From contig NC_134937.1 of the NCBI RefSeq assembly GCF_051020765.1, positions 14,004,947 to 14,068,946 of the forward strand: a stretch of DNA of 64,000 bases, read 5' to 3'. How positions within the stretch are numbered: position 1 is the first letter of the stretch; each line of letters opens with the position of its first letter. The DNA is from Lasioglossum baleicum (Eukaryota > Arthropoda > Insecta > Hymenoptera > Halictidae). Shown here piece by piece: positions 1-11,031 of the stretch. Below the pieces are notes generated by a model. The model did no database searches. It was not told where the DNA came from and saw only the letters and a list, made by a program, of their open reading frames with translations. Both the position numbers and the translations under genes were made by a program.

Positions 1-1402
1 TTTATAGATTCACTAAATCAATTTTTTCAATTTAAGAATTTTTCCCGCTTTAACCATATAAGCTACAGAAATGATTTCAATGTAGGACGATTCTACAGAC
101 TGTTCCAAATGTTTTGAACATGTTTAAACAGTTCCTAAAGGAAATGGTACCTCAAAACTTGTTGCACAGTGTAGCATGGAAAGGAATTGATTTCCTATGA
201 AAAACGATTGTTTGACGTTAGTGCAGACGATGATTCGTTATCACAGATATTTTTAAGTATAGTAACACAGTTTTCTATAGCAGTTGGACGGCTGACCACA
301 GCTGAATGTCAACGCGCAAACGTTTGCTCATCCAACCCAGCCATCGGCTCTTTCCGCGAGCCGTAATATTGGATCAACAAAAATATTTAATCTCCGTGTC
401 CTCGTGCGGCGATGGCGATTCGTCGTGTAACACTTCTCATTTGTGGTAAGGCGATATTTCCGTCACGAATATCCGTGAAAAACATTCGAAAAATCGATGT
501 CCCATTGTGCAACGACAAATCGCTCGAAATGGAATATTTACAAACAATTCTCCGGCTGCGTGTAATGTATCTGCTGGAACTGTGACGGTAAAAAACGGGA
601 TCACAAAAACACATTATGGAGTCTGAGATACAATACGCGCGGGTACTGAGATATGTATCGACTCGCTGACGTAACTGGAGATCGATCTCCTTCACCTTGC
701 TGATTCACGTAATGATAATTAGTATTTCAACGTATCCGGGGATTGAATAACTAGACGTGGCGTCACGGAATTCTAACGCTCTTTATGTCAACATGTTAAT
801 GAATTTTTTAATACGGTTCATTTTCATTGTTGTGATCATAAATTTGTGGTAACTGTACAAATTTGTGTAAGCATGATGTTAAATTTCTCGTATCGAAGCA
901 AATGTTAGCTTGTGGATCAAATTAAGCAGTGCATGCAAATTAAATAATGAAACATCGACAGAACGGGGCATACGATAAATGGAAGCACAATATTCTGTTA
1001 AAACAGCATGTTCTCTATTTCTTACACATAAGTTACAAAATACCGAGAGTACAAGTAGAAAAATGCGCACTATACAAGTAACATGTAAGGATTACGAGCT
1101 AAACCGTGATATTCACGTGATATACAATATACATAGATCTCTCGACGGAACAGGACTTTCGCAGATACATACGTACATGTAATATTGCACTTACGGGTTA
1201 CAGGATTGCACGCTCGCGAGCATTCTGTTTCGAGGCGAGACAAAAGGCGAGAGCAATCGAGCTCTAATTACACTTGCAATTGCGTTGACGCGGAGGGAAT
1301 TACACCGTGATAACGCTTACTCTAGATTCAGCCCGGATCGGGAATGGAGAAAAGCGTTTCTGCACGTCTCGTAAAGGACATCGACGCGTCCATGGCGTTT
1401 TC
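1..1402. other. intergenic, no gene seen
   Basis: AT-rich sequence downstream of the minus-strand gene at 1403-3713. It holds only short open frames with no recognisable domain. The 3' untranslated region of that gene should fall in the upper part of this stretch, but I see no convincing polyadenylation signal on the minus strand. Confidence 0.4.
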
Positions 1403-3713
1403 CTAGCCTCTCCATAGGCTTTTTTCCATGACGAATCTCACCAGCAGCGACAGTGCCATGAGGAAGATGATCACCACTGCTGCGACAAGTATGGCGCCAT
1501 ATTCTGTTGACAAACATTCCCATTCGATCCATTTTTATTTGCTTCGTAATCTGTGCGAATCGTTTTATTCGAGTTATTAGTATTGTTATGAGCAAATGTT
1601 TCGTGAAAAAAGTTGTTGGTGACTTTATTTCTTAAAAAAAGGATGCAATTTGTTATCGATTTAATGCGAACGTTAATGAAACGTGTCTTTACCAAAATGT
1701 TTGATGGCTCGTTAAACGTTTATTAAGCTATACGGAAATGATTTTTTGCAGTCGCATACTATAACACACGGTTAATTTATGTAAATAGATTGCAGCACCC
1801 ACAGTATGTATATAAATATTCAAAAGCTTGAATATATAAAACGCAATTGTCTGTGTTGCAGTTTTAACATTTTTAAGACCTTTGATCAGTTGGACACTCT
1901 CAGCACGGTATAAGCAGCATCGCCATTTGTCAAGTAATGTTAAAAGGTTACTAGAGGTCATTGGAGGTCATCGGAGGTCACAAGTGGTAAAATTAACTAT
2001 CTTTTATTAGTATTATCTTATATGAATTACTCAATTACTAAGACATTAATTATTATCAGCTATTCCTACATTATATCGTAGATAACCTCTAATGACACGC
2101 ACAGTTTAATAACACACAGTAAAACACGCAAAATCTTTTTTAAATAAAATTATACACATAATAATGGAGTAATCGCACGATTCAAGGATGACAAAGCGAC
2201 AGCTTCTAACGGGCCATAAAATTTGATTAAGCGAGCGATATTTTATCAAATAAAGCGCGAGCCAACGAGCTAGAGTAACCGATGTAACAGTGGTGATTCG
2301 AATCGTGAAAAAAAGAAGCTATTTCGCACAGTTAGCATTTTTCACAGCGAGATCTTCCGCCGTGTACTTTTCATTTGTAAATGAAACAAAACGGTATTTA
2401 AACCGGCGCCCGGAGTTTTTAATTTCGAGTCGTTCCGAACATGGAAGAAATAACGTTTGTTCGCGGCGAGGCGTTTAGGTAACGAATTTAATTTCACATA
2501 TTGAAACGAGGAGATAATGGTCTCGCACGATGAAAAAGTGAGCACCGGAAGAAAAACGAGGGGCAAAAAAAACGCGAAACGGAGAGCCGATGTATTCAAC
2601 GGTGTTATGTTTGTTGACTGTGCTGAAACATTTATTGTAATGAATTTTCAGCGAGTCGAATTACTGTCTCTGTGAAAACCGAGAGTTGGAGATCCCGTTA
2701 CTCGAACGCGTACGGAGTTTTTGTAATTTCTCCGCGAAATTAATAATGTAAATCCTCCAGATCCTCCAGAAAAATAACAATGTAGTATCGTGAAAATAGA
2801 ACCTTTAAAAGCACCAAACAAAATCATACAACACATTATCTCATCCTGAACATCAAACCACCATCCCAAGCAAAACTCCATCCAAAGCTAAACCCTTCCA
2901 AAAATGGAGAACTTCCAACTTTTTCGAACGTCCTCATACCAACACACAATCACCAGCATTCTCCGCACCATACTAAATCATGCACCAACTTACCCAAATC
3001 ATCCACACAATATCCCCACCACACACATCGTTCCTCCGAACCTCCCCAAACCAAGCAAAACTCCACCAAATCCCAACTGCTCCAAAAACAACGATCCTCC
3101 AACATTCTCAAACATCCCTTCTCTCCGCCTACTCAAGCCTCTCCTAATCCTAATCGAACAACCATTGAATACTCTCAACCATGTAATTGGAAGGCCGTTA
3201 GCATCTCGTCGGTGTTGAATAAGTAATGAATACTGTAGACTACTTACTGCGCGACCTTCCGTTGCCGTCCTTGCTGACGGAGATGTTATCCTGGAACGGG
3301 AGGCCTCTGTGTCCGAACAGAGATCTATGGGAACCGAACTTGAAGAGCCGGTAGGACATTAAAGGCATGGGGATTGACGTGTGCTGACCGTCTGGACCCT
3401 CGGGACGGAAAGCCGAGCCCGGCGTCGACGTGGATGTCGGCATCGGGGCTAACGGTTGGAACGGCGCCAAGGACGCTCTGCAGGATGTCGTGCTGCACAA
3501 GGAATACGGAATCCCGGAAAAGTCGTACGACCAGCCGACGTGATTCGGAGGCGCGATTGCAGTGTAAGGTGGAGGATCGTCGTCGTTGCCTTCGACATCT
3601 TCCACCACGATCGAAGGAACAGTCAGTCCAACGCTTGCTGGATCTCTAGCAGCGGTGCTAGCTTCTGGAGATCCTGATGGATCCTCGTGCAACAGTCTCG
3701 ATGAGGGCAACAT
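1403..3713 (-). CDS. PPxY-containing single-pass membrane protein, two-exon gene (unrecognised)
   Basis: I do not recognise this gene by name. The proposed CDS joins an exon at 3713 down to 3248 to a last exon at 1503 down to 1403 (stop TAG), giving about 188 residues. Exon 1 ends at a strong donor (GTAAGT, minus strand, from 3247) in phase 1. The last exon follows CAACAG and continues exactly in phase. Exon 1 is GC-rich, Pro/Ser-rich and acidic near residues 37-46, then has PPPY at residues 47-50, a classical WW-domain ligand. The last exon encodes a strongly hydrophobic helix (about residues 157-177) followed by a short basic tail with Arg and Lys, so the product is probably a C-terminally anchored membrane protein with a long proline-rich head. 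Upstream, a branch-point-like ACTAAC and an acceptor at 3829-3830 suggest that the ATG lies in an exon starting at 3828. The pyrimidine tract before the last exon is weak, and intervening exons in the 1.7-kb intron cannot be excluded. The matching phase and the well-formed helix are the main support. Confidence 0.55.
2820..3190. other. G-depleted, A/C-rich intronic block
   Basis: Over about 370 bases the plus strand is almost free of G and rich in A and C, with many CCA and CAA runs. It lies inside the proposed intron of the minus-strand PPxY gene, so the transcribed strand is G/T-rich. An open frame on the plus strand here (2904-3218) is a by-product of the skew, because few stop codons can form. 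No TIRs or target duplication were seen. Confidence 0.5.
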
Positions 3714-3828
3714 GTTGCCTTGATCGGTTGACGGTGGTATGGAGAGGAATTAAAAACAGGAACAGCTTCGGCAGGTCATTCTTAGAGGGCTGGTGGTCAT
3801 GAAGACTCCTGTTGATAATCTAGGACAC
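3714..3828 (-). promoter_or_regulatory. probable 5' UTR part of the PPxY exon, with a short upstream ORF
   Basis: The minus strand has a good acceptor (CTAATTCCAG) ending at 3829. The sequence from 3828 to the proposed ATG at 3713 contains an in-frame stop, so it would be untranslated leader. It holds a 16-codon upstream ORF (3800 down to 3750, ATG to TAA). If the leader assignment is right, this uORF could lower translation of the main frame. An alternative is a start in an exon outside this stretch, spliced at AAG just before the ATG. Confidence 0.35.
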
Positions 3829-5369
3829 CTGGAATTAGTTAGTGAAGAACAGTTAATAAAGAATACCATTACACAATATTTCAACACATTATCAAAAAGC
3901 AAACACACGTTCTCATTTCACTTCTGCTCCTCGCGATCGTACATACAACTAATGGAACAGCAAACAAAATAAAATTTCTACTTTACAATCATCCTGTCGA
4001 AGCTCGAACAGAAGAACCGCATGTCCGTTTCCAGAAATGAGCATTGCGAAATCCATGTTTGCAGAAGCATCCGCAATAACGAAGATTCAATAACAAGCAG
4101 AGGAATTCCAATTGTCAATATGATATTGTCAATACATGGACTTACGTAAGAAGAAAAATCAAAGTTAAACGTTGCTTCATAGTTGGAGTAGGACTATTGG
4201 CATTTAAAGGTTTCGCGGAGGCTTTATCCTTTTTCCTGACAGGACAAGGTCACGCGTTCCGAATTTGACACTGTGAAAGTTGACCGTCCTCGAGTTTGAA
4301 CTGGAACATAGTCATCGCGAGAGTCTAGCGTCGCCATTTTATGCCAATCATTGGCCAAATATGTCTAACACAATGTCGATTAGTGGAACAACATTGTCAA
4401 TTCAAGGCTTTCGTATTCAATTCACATTTTGGATATTGCGGTCGAGGTTAATTACTAATTTAGGACCCATACAAAAATGAAGGACCCAGCAACACAGTAT
4501 TAAAATTGGGGAAATGTAGTCAGGACTTTTTAAAAATACCTAATTTCACATTCATATACATTATGCACGAACAGCAAAGGAAAATTGCAATATTAAAATC
4601 AAACGTCTGCTTTTTAATGAAATTGACTCCAACAGAGCAGAAGAATTAAATTAAAAAAGAATATCGTTGACATTAAATATATATTAAAAAACAGTAGAAG
4701 TTTTTCGTACGAGTAAATTGAAAATGAAAAATTATATCAATTAAAGCGTCATCGTTACAGATCAAAGTCAAACGAAAAATCGTTCGACAAAATAATCGAT
4801 TCTGTGATACATTTCGAATCTCGGTAGCATTCTCAACTGTTCATCTGGTCTCCACGAGAACAAAGGAACGAGAATTATGACAATTCGCAGTCGGTCAAGA
4901 AAAAAAGTCAAGAAAAACGGCAAGGAATTTCCAGCCGGTCGACGTCAGGTCGTTCGGCTCGAACAAAGAAAGATTCTCAGCGCAGCAGAAATTTCGCGAA
5001 CGTTGCCATTTTGGTAAGTCGGCACCGGGAACGCATAACAACAAGGTCGCTGTCGGTTTTTGCATTGCGATGCGAGGCGTAGCTCGACAATAACGCATCG
5101 GTGCACTTATAATAACAGTCGATCGTTTCTTTAATTGTACCGTATTTGCAAGTGAAATCGCGCGAGGATTCTATAACGACACTCTCTATTCGATTTGCTC
5201 GCGGTTTGCTGTCCGATCTGAATGCGACTTAAACGATCTCGTTAGGTTTGCTCGACGCCATTTGCAATACGAAAAATAAATGCTGTATTACGTACATTTT
5301 GTTTTGTAGATTCATTCTCATTCGTTGTTTTATAGTTTGAATTTTTGAATGTTTTAATAATTATCTAGG
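3829..5369. other. intergenic or upstream intron, no gene seen
   Basis: This is the region upstream of the minus-strand gene. It may hold its first exon or promoter, but I could not identify either. Short open frames at 4280-4480 and 4895-5098 have no supporting features. Confidence 0.35.
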
Positions 5370-6308
5370 TGCACGGTAGTGCAACAGCGAAGTTCTCGCA
5401 CTACCTCCTTTTACACGAAACAACTTAGCCGTTTTTTAGAGGCTTATAACTCGGCACTGGAGGCAGACGGAGAGATGTAATTTCGTACACTTGTTAAATG
5501 CTATCATGTCTCAATATTGACAAAACATTAATCTTCCAACATTAGCAGGTTCCGAGATATAGGACCTCAAAAATCGCTGAATTTGTCACTGACTGACTGA
5601 CTGACAGATCTTCAAAACCTTTTGGGTACTTCCTATTGACTTAGAAGCTTGAAGTTCGGTACATAGGTCCACCATAACAAACACTCAAAGGAATAATTAT
5701 CAAAGTTTGAAATTTTACACCTTAAAGGGGTTGTATTGAAACAAAAACATTACGAAATAGGTAGTAAAACGAACATGCATTTAGTAATTTACTTAATGTC
5801 CACCTTAAAGATAAAAAATGTGTAATGAACCAGGGATAAGAGTAATACCTACTTGATAATTGATGAAATCCCAACAAAAACATCCTGTAAACAGGAGTCA
5901 AGTTCCTATGGCCGTAAAAAGTTGTGAGATCAAACAAAATACGGCCAAGTTCGTTAGCTTAGAAATACCTCTTGCAATACTGAAAAAAAGCGTTTGTAAA
6001 AATTACTTTAAAAGAACGTTATTTAATTTTTAAAGAGTTACACGGAGGGCTAAATTATTCGAACTTGGCCATAATTTAAACCAATGGCCATAAAAGGTGT
6101 TAGGTAGCGGCCAAGTTTTAATAATTTATCCTTCCATGTAACTCTTTAAAAATTAAATAGCGTTCTTTTAAAGTAATTTTTACAAACGCTTTTTTCAGTA
6201 TTGCAAGAGGTATTTCTAAGCTAACGAACTTGGCCGTATTTTGTTTGATCTCACAACTTTTTACGGCCATAGGAACTTGACTCCTGTTTACAGGATGTTT
6301 TTGTTGGG
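5370..6308 (-). mobile_element. Helitron-like non-autonomous element, copy A (with palindromic end)
   Basis: This stretch matches 48162-49275 in opposite orientation. Read on the minus strand it begins TCCCAACAAAAACATCC, continues through a long palindrome of about 439 bp (5870-6308), then a unique part containing a GACT tetranucleotide run near 5587-5605. It ends in a hairpin (GGTGCAC stem) and CTAG at 5370. A TC start, a hairpin plus CTRR end, an A before the 5' end and a central microsatellite are Helitron/Helentron-like traits. The base after CTAG is A rather than T, which does not fit the canonical A|T target. Copy A lacks much of the 48.6-48.9 kb segment present in copy B. There is no coding capacity. 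Confidence 0.55.
5870..6308. repeat. long palindrome (foldback) within the Helitron-like element
   Basis: The two arms run inward from CCCAACAAAAACATCCTG and its reverse complement and meet near 6090. Arms are about 200 bp each with a short unpaired centre. The same palindrome ends copy B at 48162-48602. Single-stranded, it would form a hairpin of roughly 200 bp. Confidence 0.8.
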
Positions 6309-9300
6309 ATATTATTTACGTAAGTATCGCTCACTCCTTTTTATGAATAGAAAGACCATTATATTTCTGGATCGGTTCCATTCGAAAATAAACTTGTATG
6401 TAAATATAAAATCATTAAAAATGACCTTCTTTCTTTTAGAGGATAATTTACAATCGCGTGGCGACAATTGGCGTTCAGGTCAAAGTGACATTTGCGATGA
6501 CGCGCGAGCTAAACGTAGTGGGACACCTACACACATTGTCGTTCGGAACTGACTCATGAAAAGGTTCACGGTCACTGGAAGAGACAGGTGTGTGTTTCGA
6601 GGCACAACGAGACCTGTATCCCGAAGACTAGGTAGGTGGCCTAGCCAGAAGATTTCATCTTTCTCCGAAGCTTACATAATTATGTACTATGGCTGGCATG
6701 ATGTTCAATGTCAAGGCCGGTTGTATATATCCGAAAGCGCCGGTACGCGCACGGTGGGCAATGGTGAAGGCAATCACTTTCATCTCCGAAGGACAGGCTC
6801 TCGTTTTTTCGTTTTCCTACGTCGAGACTGTTTGTCGCATCGCTGAGATCTCGCTCGTAAAATATGAAAAACCGCTCCGATGACGGAGGTAATTTTAAAT
6901 TGAAATGTTACGACCGCGATCGTTCTTTCGTCTCGTTCAATGGCCGACGAACGGCTTTTCGACACGCGAACGTCCGCTTTTCACAGATATGTTACTGATT
7001 AGTAGACTGCGGGTCTCTATGCGATTACAGCAAAATTGAGTATGTAGATGAAATTCAAAATTATCGGAAAATTTTAAAAATTGAAGATGTCAATATATCT
7101 ACTCATTTGTACGTACTCATTTTTATTGAAATGTTCGTGATGTTGTGCTGTGATTGTTGTTCCGAAAAATTGTTTAATTTGTTGGAACAGTTGGACAGGT
7201 CCTCCCGATGAATTCTGCAATTTTTTGGAGTTTGTTTCATGAACGTGTAAAGTTAGATAGAATTCAATTATAGTACACCGTTGATTGTTTCAATACAGAA
7301 TTCGATGTGTGTTACAAAAGCGGCATGCTTTATTAAATTTAATTGCATGTAGGCACAGATACAATGACGGCATACCATTGATTGATTCAATAAAAATTTT
7401 CAATATTTTTTTCTATTAACAAAGGATATCCATATTTAATTTTCTGAACTTGTTCTGAAGAAGCTGGCTCTTTGAGTATTTATAGATACATAGATAGTAT
7501 TTAAACAATTCAAATTAATTCGTATAATCGACACGGTAGATTTATTCCAGCCAACGCTGTAATTATTCAGGATCGATCGGTCAGCTGTTTTTGCTGAAAG
7601 CCACTGGAAGAAGAATTGTATCGAGAAAAAGATTACAAATGGGTTTTAAGCAACATTTATCGACAGCAATGAAATGTTTTGAACGACTTAAATCCACTGA
7701 GAGAAACGATACGTTGAGTTACGAGCTGTGACCTGCTAGAAAACAATTAATCGAAGCGGAGAGGCGTTTTTTCAACGGAGTGTTTTATGTGTGTCGAAGA
7801 GGCGGATGTAGAAAATAGTGTCCCCCGAGCATTTAGCCGAGCGTTTAAAGCAAGTGAAACGCATTATCGTGTCAGGCTTTTCATTTCGGTCACGTCCGAT
7901 GCGTGCTGCCATTGTGGATTTCAACGCGTTCCCCAGGTCCCCCACCTAGCTTGTCAATTGGTCAATAGTCAACGGCGGCGGCGGCGGCGGTGTGACAGTG
8001 GATATCAGATTCCAAGCGAAAGAATTTCTCCATCAATTACGAAAGTGGCGTTCGACCCACCAGCCGACGAGGAAAACGTGCCGTCCAAAATTAACCTGAT
8101 CCACGCAACATCCGATTCGGTGGACGGGAACCGCTCGAATAACTGGAAATTCGTTTAGACTAAAGGAAAAAACCGACCGGTGAACTGTGAAAGGTTGCAA
8201 TTTGTGGAAAATAATAATGTATCCTCGTGCAACACTATTTAATGACAGTATTGAATGTATAATATTAAAGATTAAAAATGTCCAATGTAAAACTGCTATA
8301 ACTTTGTGAAAAATAATCGTAGGAAAATAAACTTGATCTCATTTGAAAGCTAGAAGCCTCTACTTTCAGACGCAGATTCATTTTTGTCTAAAATATTTCG
8401 ATACCATATCACGATATCATAGATAAAAATATCACGATACTATAGATCAAATGCTGAGGCCACGATCATTCTCAGAACACCCTATAAATTGAAATGTCTC
8501 TGCAGACATTAAAATTGTTTTTATTTGTAGTTGCTGCGTTCTTGAAGTGTCGTTTACACGTCATCTAACAAACTAGTATTCCAAATGACTAAGTATCTAA
8601 ATCTCTAGGTACTGGGAAAAACTGGTTCGGTCAACCCAATTGGTCAGCAAACAGTAAAAAAGCAGATTTCTTATACACAGTGTCCGAATTTGAATGAACG
8701 TTACTCTGTATATTCTATATCAAACAAGATCAGCACTCTCATCGAACGAGGCGCATGAAAAACGTTCGCCGATAGTGCTCGGTCGTCCATGAAAAATTAA
8801 CAAAAAAAGGTACGCGACGCAAATCATCGTGTTACGCGCGTCAGATCGTTTACTCCGATATTCGGATTAAATTGCATGAATCCCGGATATATCAAAATAG
8901 CTAGGTAAAAAGTTCTAATTAACAAGTGGATTTTTGATGAAATTTCCACGGGCGCACGGATCATCAAATATACAGGTTTATTGGAAGATTAAATTGTTTC
9001 CGTATCGATATCACACGATAACGAAGTTTATTAACTGAGGGAGAAATAAAATTCCGTTCTACCCAATATTTTTATAAAATCACCCGTTCTAACCTTCCAT
9101 AAAAATTCGCACTGTAACTGCAAGAAATTAAAACTTTTCAGAGATCATACAGAGTCCACAAATCGAGCTACACCATAAATTAAAGCCGGTACATACATAC
9201 CTATTCGTTCTCCAGTCGATCGAAAACTCTCAAAAAATCCTCTGCCTCCTCTCTTCACTTCACAAGACGAAGATTACATCAGCTCGGAGACGTCCACAAA

Positions 9301-9379
9301 ACTGAAAAAGAAGATCCGTGGGTAGAACTAAGTCACGAGGCAGCCACAAAATCACAACAAATTCTCCGTTCTCCACTCT
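6309..9379. other. intergenic, no gene seen
   Basis: AT-rich with short overlapping open frames. The longest, 7787-8158, spans a (CGG)n run at 7973-7991 that translates as polyarginine. It has no domain or splice support and is not called. A block at about 8335-8400 resembles 29030-29105 (see findings). Confidence 0.35.
7973..7991. repeat. (CGG)n trinucleotide run
   Basis: About six CGG units in an otherwise AT-rich region. Confidence 0.85.
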
Positions 9380-10177
9380 TTGAGTTCACCGGTCGAGAAT
9401 ATTTGCACGATTCACTCACAGAAATCTCGAACACACCTCGGTCGGTGTGACGTGCCGCGCAGAGACGTGCTCGTCTTCACTTTCCCTGAGGAGGCAGAGT
9501 TCTATCCCAGAGTTTTGTGTGGTTGCCGAGGAGACGCCCGAGCGAACCGTTCGACGTGTCCGAGTCAGAGCCAGTGAACAGGTAGTTCCCGTAACGGTGG
9601 TAGCATTTCGCAACGAGCTCCGGCGACCGGTAACAGGTTGCGAGGATCGAGAGCGCGCGCCAAAGAGGTTCTCGAGTGCGCGCGATCGAGGGATCGAGGC
9701 AACGCGGCGGCGACGGCGACGACGACGACGACGACGTTGCTCTCTTAATCACGAGCTGGTGACTAGCTGCGAGTCAGAAACGAGAGAACGGTGCGAGCAC
9801 CTTTCCCGGCGTGCGGCACGGCTCGTCCCACGCATTTCTCGACGAGAGCCGATAATCCACGTTCGTGACCCGAGTCGCCAACACTAACTATGACGATATA
9901 CCGAGACGCACGCACCGCACTGGTTAAACGTAGACGATCCCGTCGTGACGCTGCCAAGTCTCGCCGTTGACAGCCCGGCCAGCTGCCCGAGAAGTTAGCC
10001 TGGCTATCGCGCGCTATGAACCTCGACCAATCGGCCAGCGCCTCTCGCCACCACCGAGCGAGAATGTCGAGGACATAAGAGACCAAGGTCGGCGGACGTT
10101 GCCTCCGAAGAGAATCTACGGCTGCATCCTTTTGACACTCTTTTTGGGCCGGAGTGCCAGGTCGGCTTTGTTTCACG
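9380..10177. promoter_or_regulatory. GC- and CpG-rich block, possible promoter or first exon
   Basis: Base composition changes sharply from AT-rich to GC/CpG-rich over about 800 bases. The block contains a (CGG/GAC)n run (9703-9737) and is open in several frames on both strands (for example 9447-9887 plus and 9763-10176 minus), as expected of GC-rich non-coding DNA. No conserved domain, clear splice pair or strong core promoter was seen. A gene start or 5' UTR exon is a guess from composition alone. Confidence 0.25.
9703..9737. repeat. (CGG/CGA)n trinucleotide repeat
   Basis: A GCGGCGGCGACGGC stretch followed by about six GAC units. Confidence 0.85.
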
Positions 10178-10385
10178 GTGTTTGAAGTGTTCCTTTCGTG
10201 TTCTGCTGAATTCTCTTGGGATGGGGCTTGTGATCGTTGAACTCTTTTGTGGTGGACCCTGTGAGCTAAATGATTTTGTGGACCTGAGTTTGGTTTGGTG
10301 GTGTTTGAAGTGTTTGTACGTTTGGTGAATCCTTTCGGGGTGGGACTTGTGATTGGGTTCCCTCGTGCTGCACCTTGTGACTACA
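10178..10385. repeat. imperfect tandem duplication, G/T-rich
   Basis: Two diverged units of about 119 bp, each beginning GTGTTTGAAGTGTT, passing through GAATTCTCTTGGG or GAATCCTTTCGGG, and ending CCTGTGA or CCTTGTGA. The plus strand is strongly G/T-biased. Confidence 0.6.
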
Positions 10386-10387
10386 CT

Positions 10388-11031
10388 CCGCGACAAAACT
10401 ATAAGACATGTGTGAAATTCGATGAAAATTCTTTGCAAGTCTTGAGTTTTGTCTTCCTTCATTCATAGTGTTATCGTTTACATTATATAGAAGTATATCC
10501 TACAGTTCTACGAAATATCGAAGGCTACTATTTCAAGAATTTGGGAAATGTATGTAAACATGCTATTCTCGTCGCGATAAAACTATAGGACAGTAGCTTC
10601 TCGTCAGTCGATCTTATACTCTAATCGCAGCCACAGTGTTGCAAGTAATTGTGTACTTAAAATTAAACATTTGTAATTTTGTTCTTACATAATATAACTA
10701 CAATGCCGCGTGGGAAGAAGCTGACAGACATTTATTTGACAACGACGAGCCGTTCCGAGGGTAGCGTCGAATTCTAGCTTGACGGCACGGCAAATTGCAG
10801 CGCAAGCTGGCGTTCACACCAATATTCGTAATGTGCAACGGATAATTAAACGGGCCAAGCATTTAAAAAGACGAAAATTGCAGAAAAAACCGCCACTTAC
10901 GAATCGACACAAAAGCAGCCAGGGAAGATTTTGCGGAGAGACATCTCCAGTGGAGAAAAGTTATTTTTTCAGATGAAAAACGTTTCAATTTAGATGGACC
11001 GGATGGTCTTTCATATTATATCGAGCACTGT
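10388..11031 (+). pseudogene. Tc1/mariner-type transposase relic
   Basis: From 10703 the conceptual product begins MPRGKKLT, a start typical of Tc1-like transposases. After a frameshift and stops it continues as a helix-turn-helix-like segment (TARQIAAQAGVHTNIRNVQR, 10782-10841) and then, in another frame, as a catalytic-core piece with FSDEKRFNLDGPDG (about 10967-11008). The SDEKRF Asp matches the second Asp of the DDE/D triad. The N-terminal DNA-binding part is shortened, the first Asp region is missing, and the frame ends before the third acidic residue. Two direct copies of a CGCGAYAAAACTATARGACA motif (10390-10408 and 10573-10591) precede it and may be terminal or subterminal repeats. 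No 3' TIR was found, so the element is dead and 3'-truncated. Confidence 0.75.

Noticed and set aside
2904..3218. 104-codon plus-strand frame rich in Pro, Asn and Thr
   Set aside because: Direct product of the G-depleted, A/C-rich strand; lies in an intron of the opposite gene.
7787..8158. 123-codon plus-strand frame
   Set aside because: Contains a polyarginine run from the CGG repeat; no domain or splice sites; flanked by AT-rich non-coding DNA.
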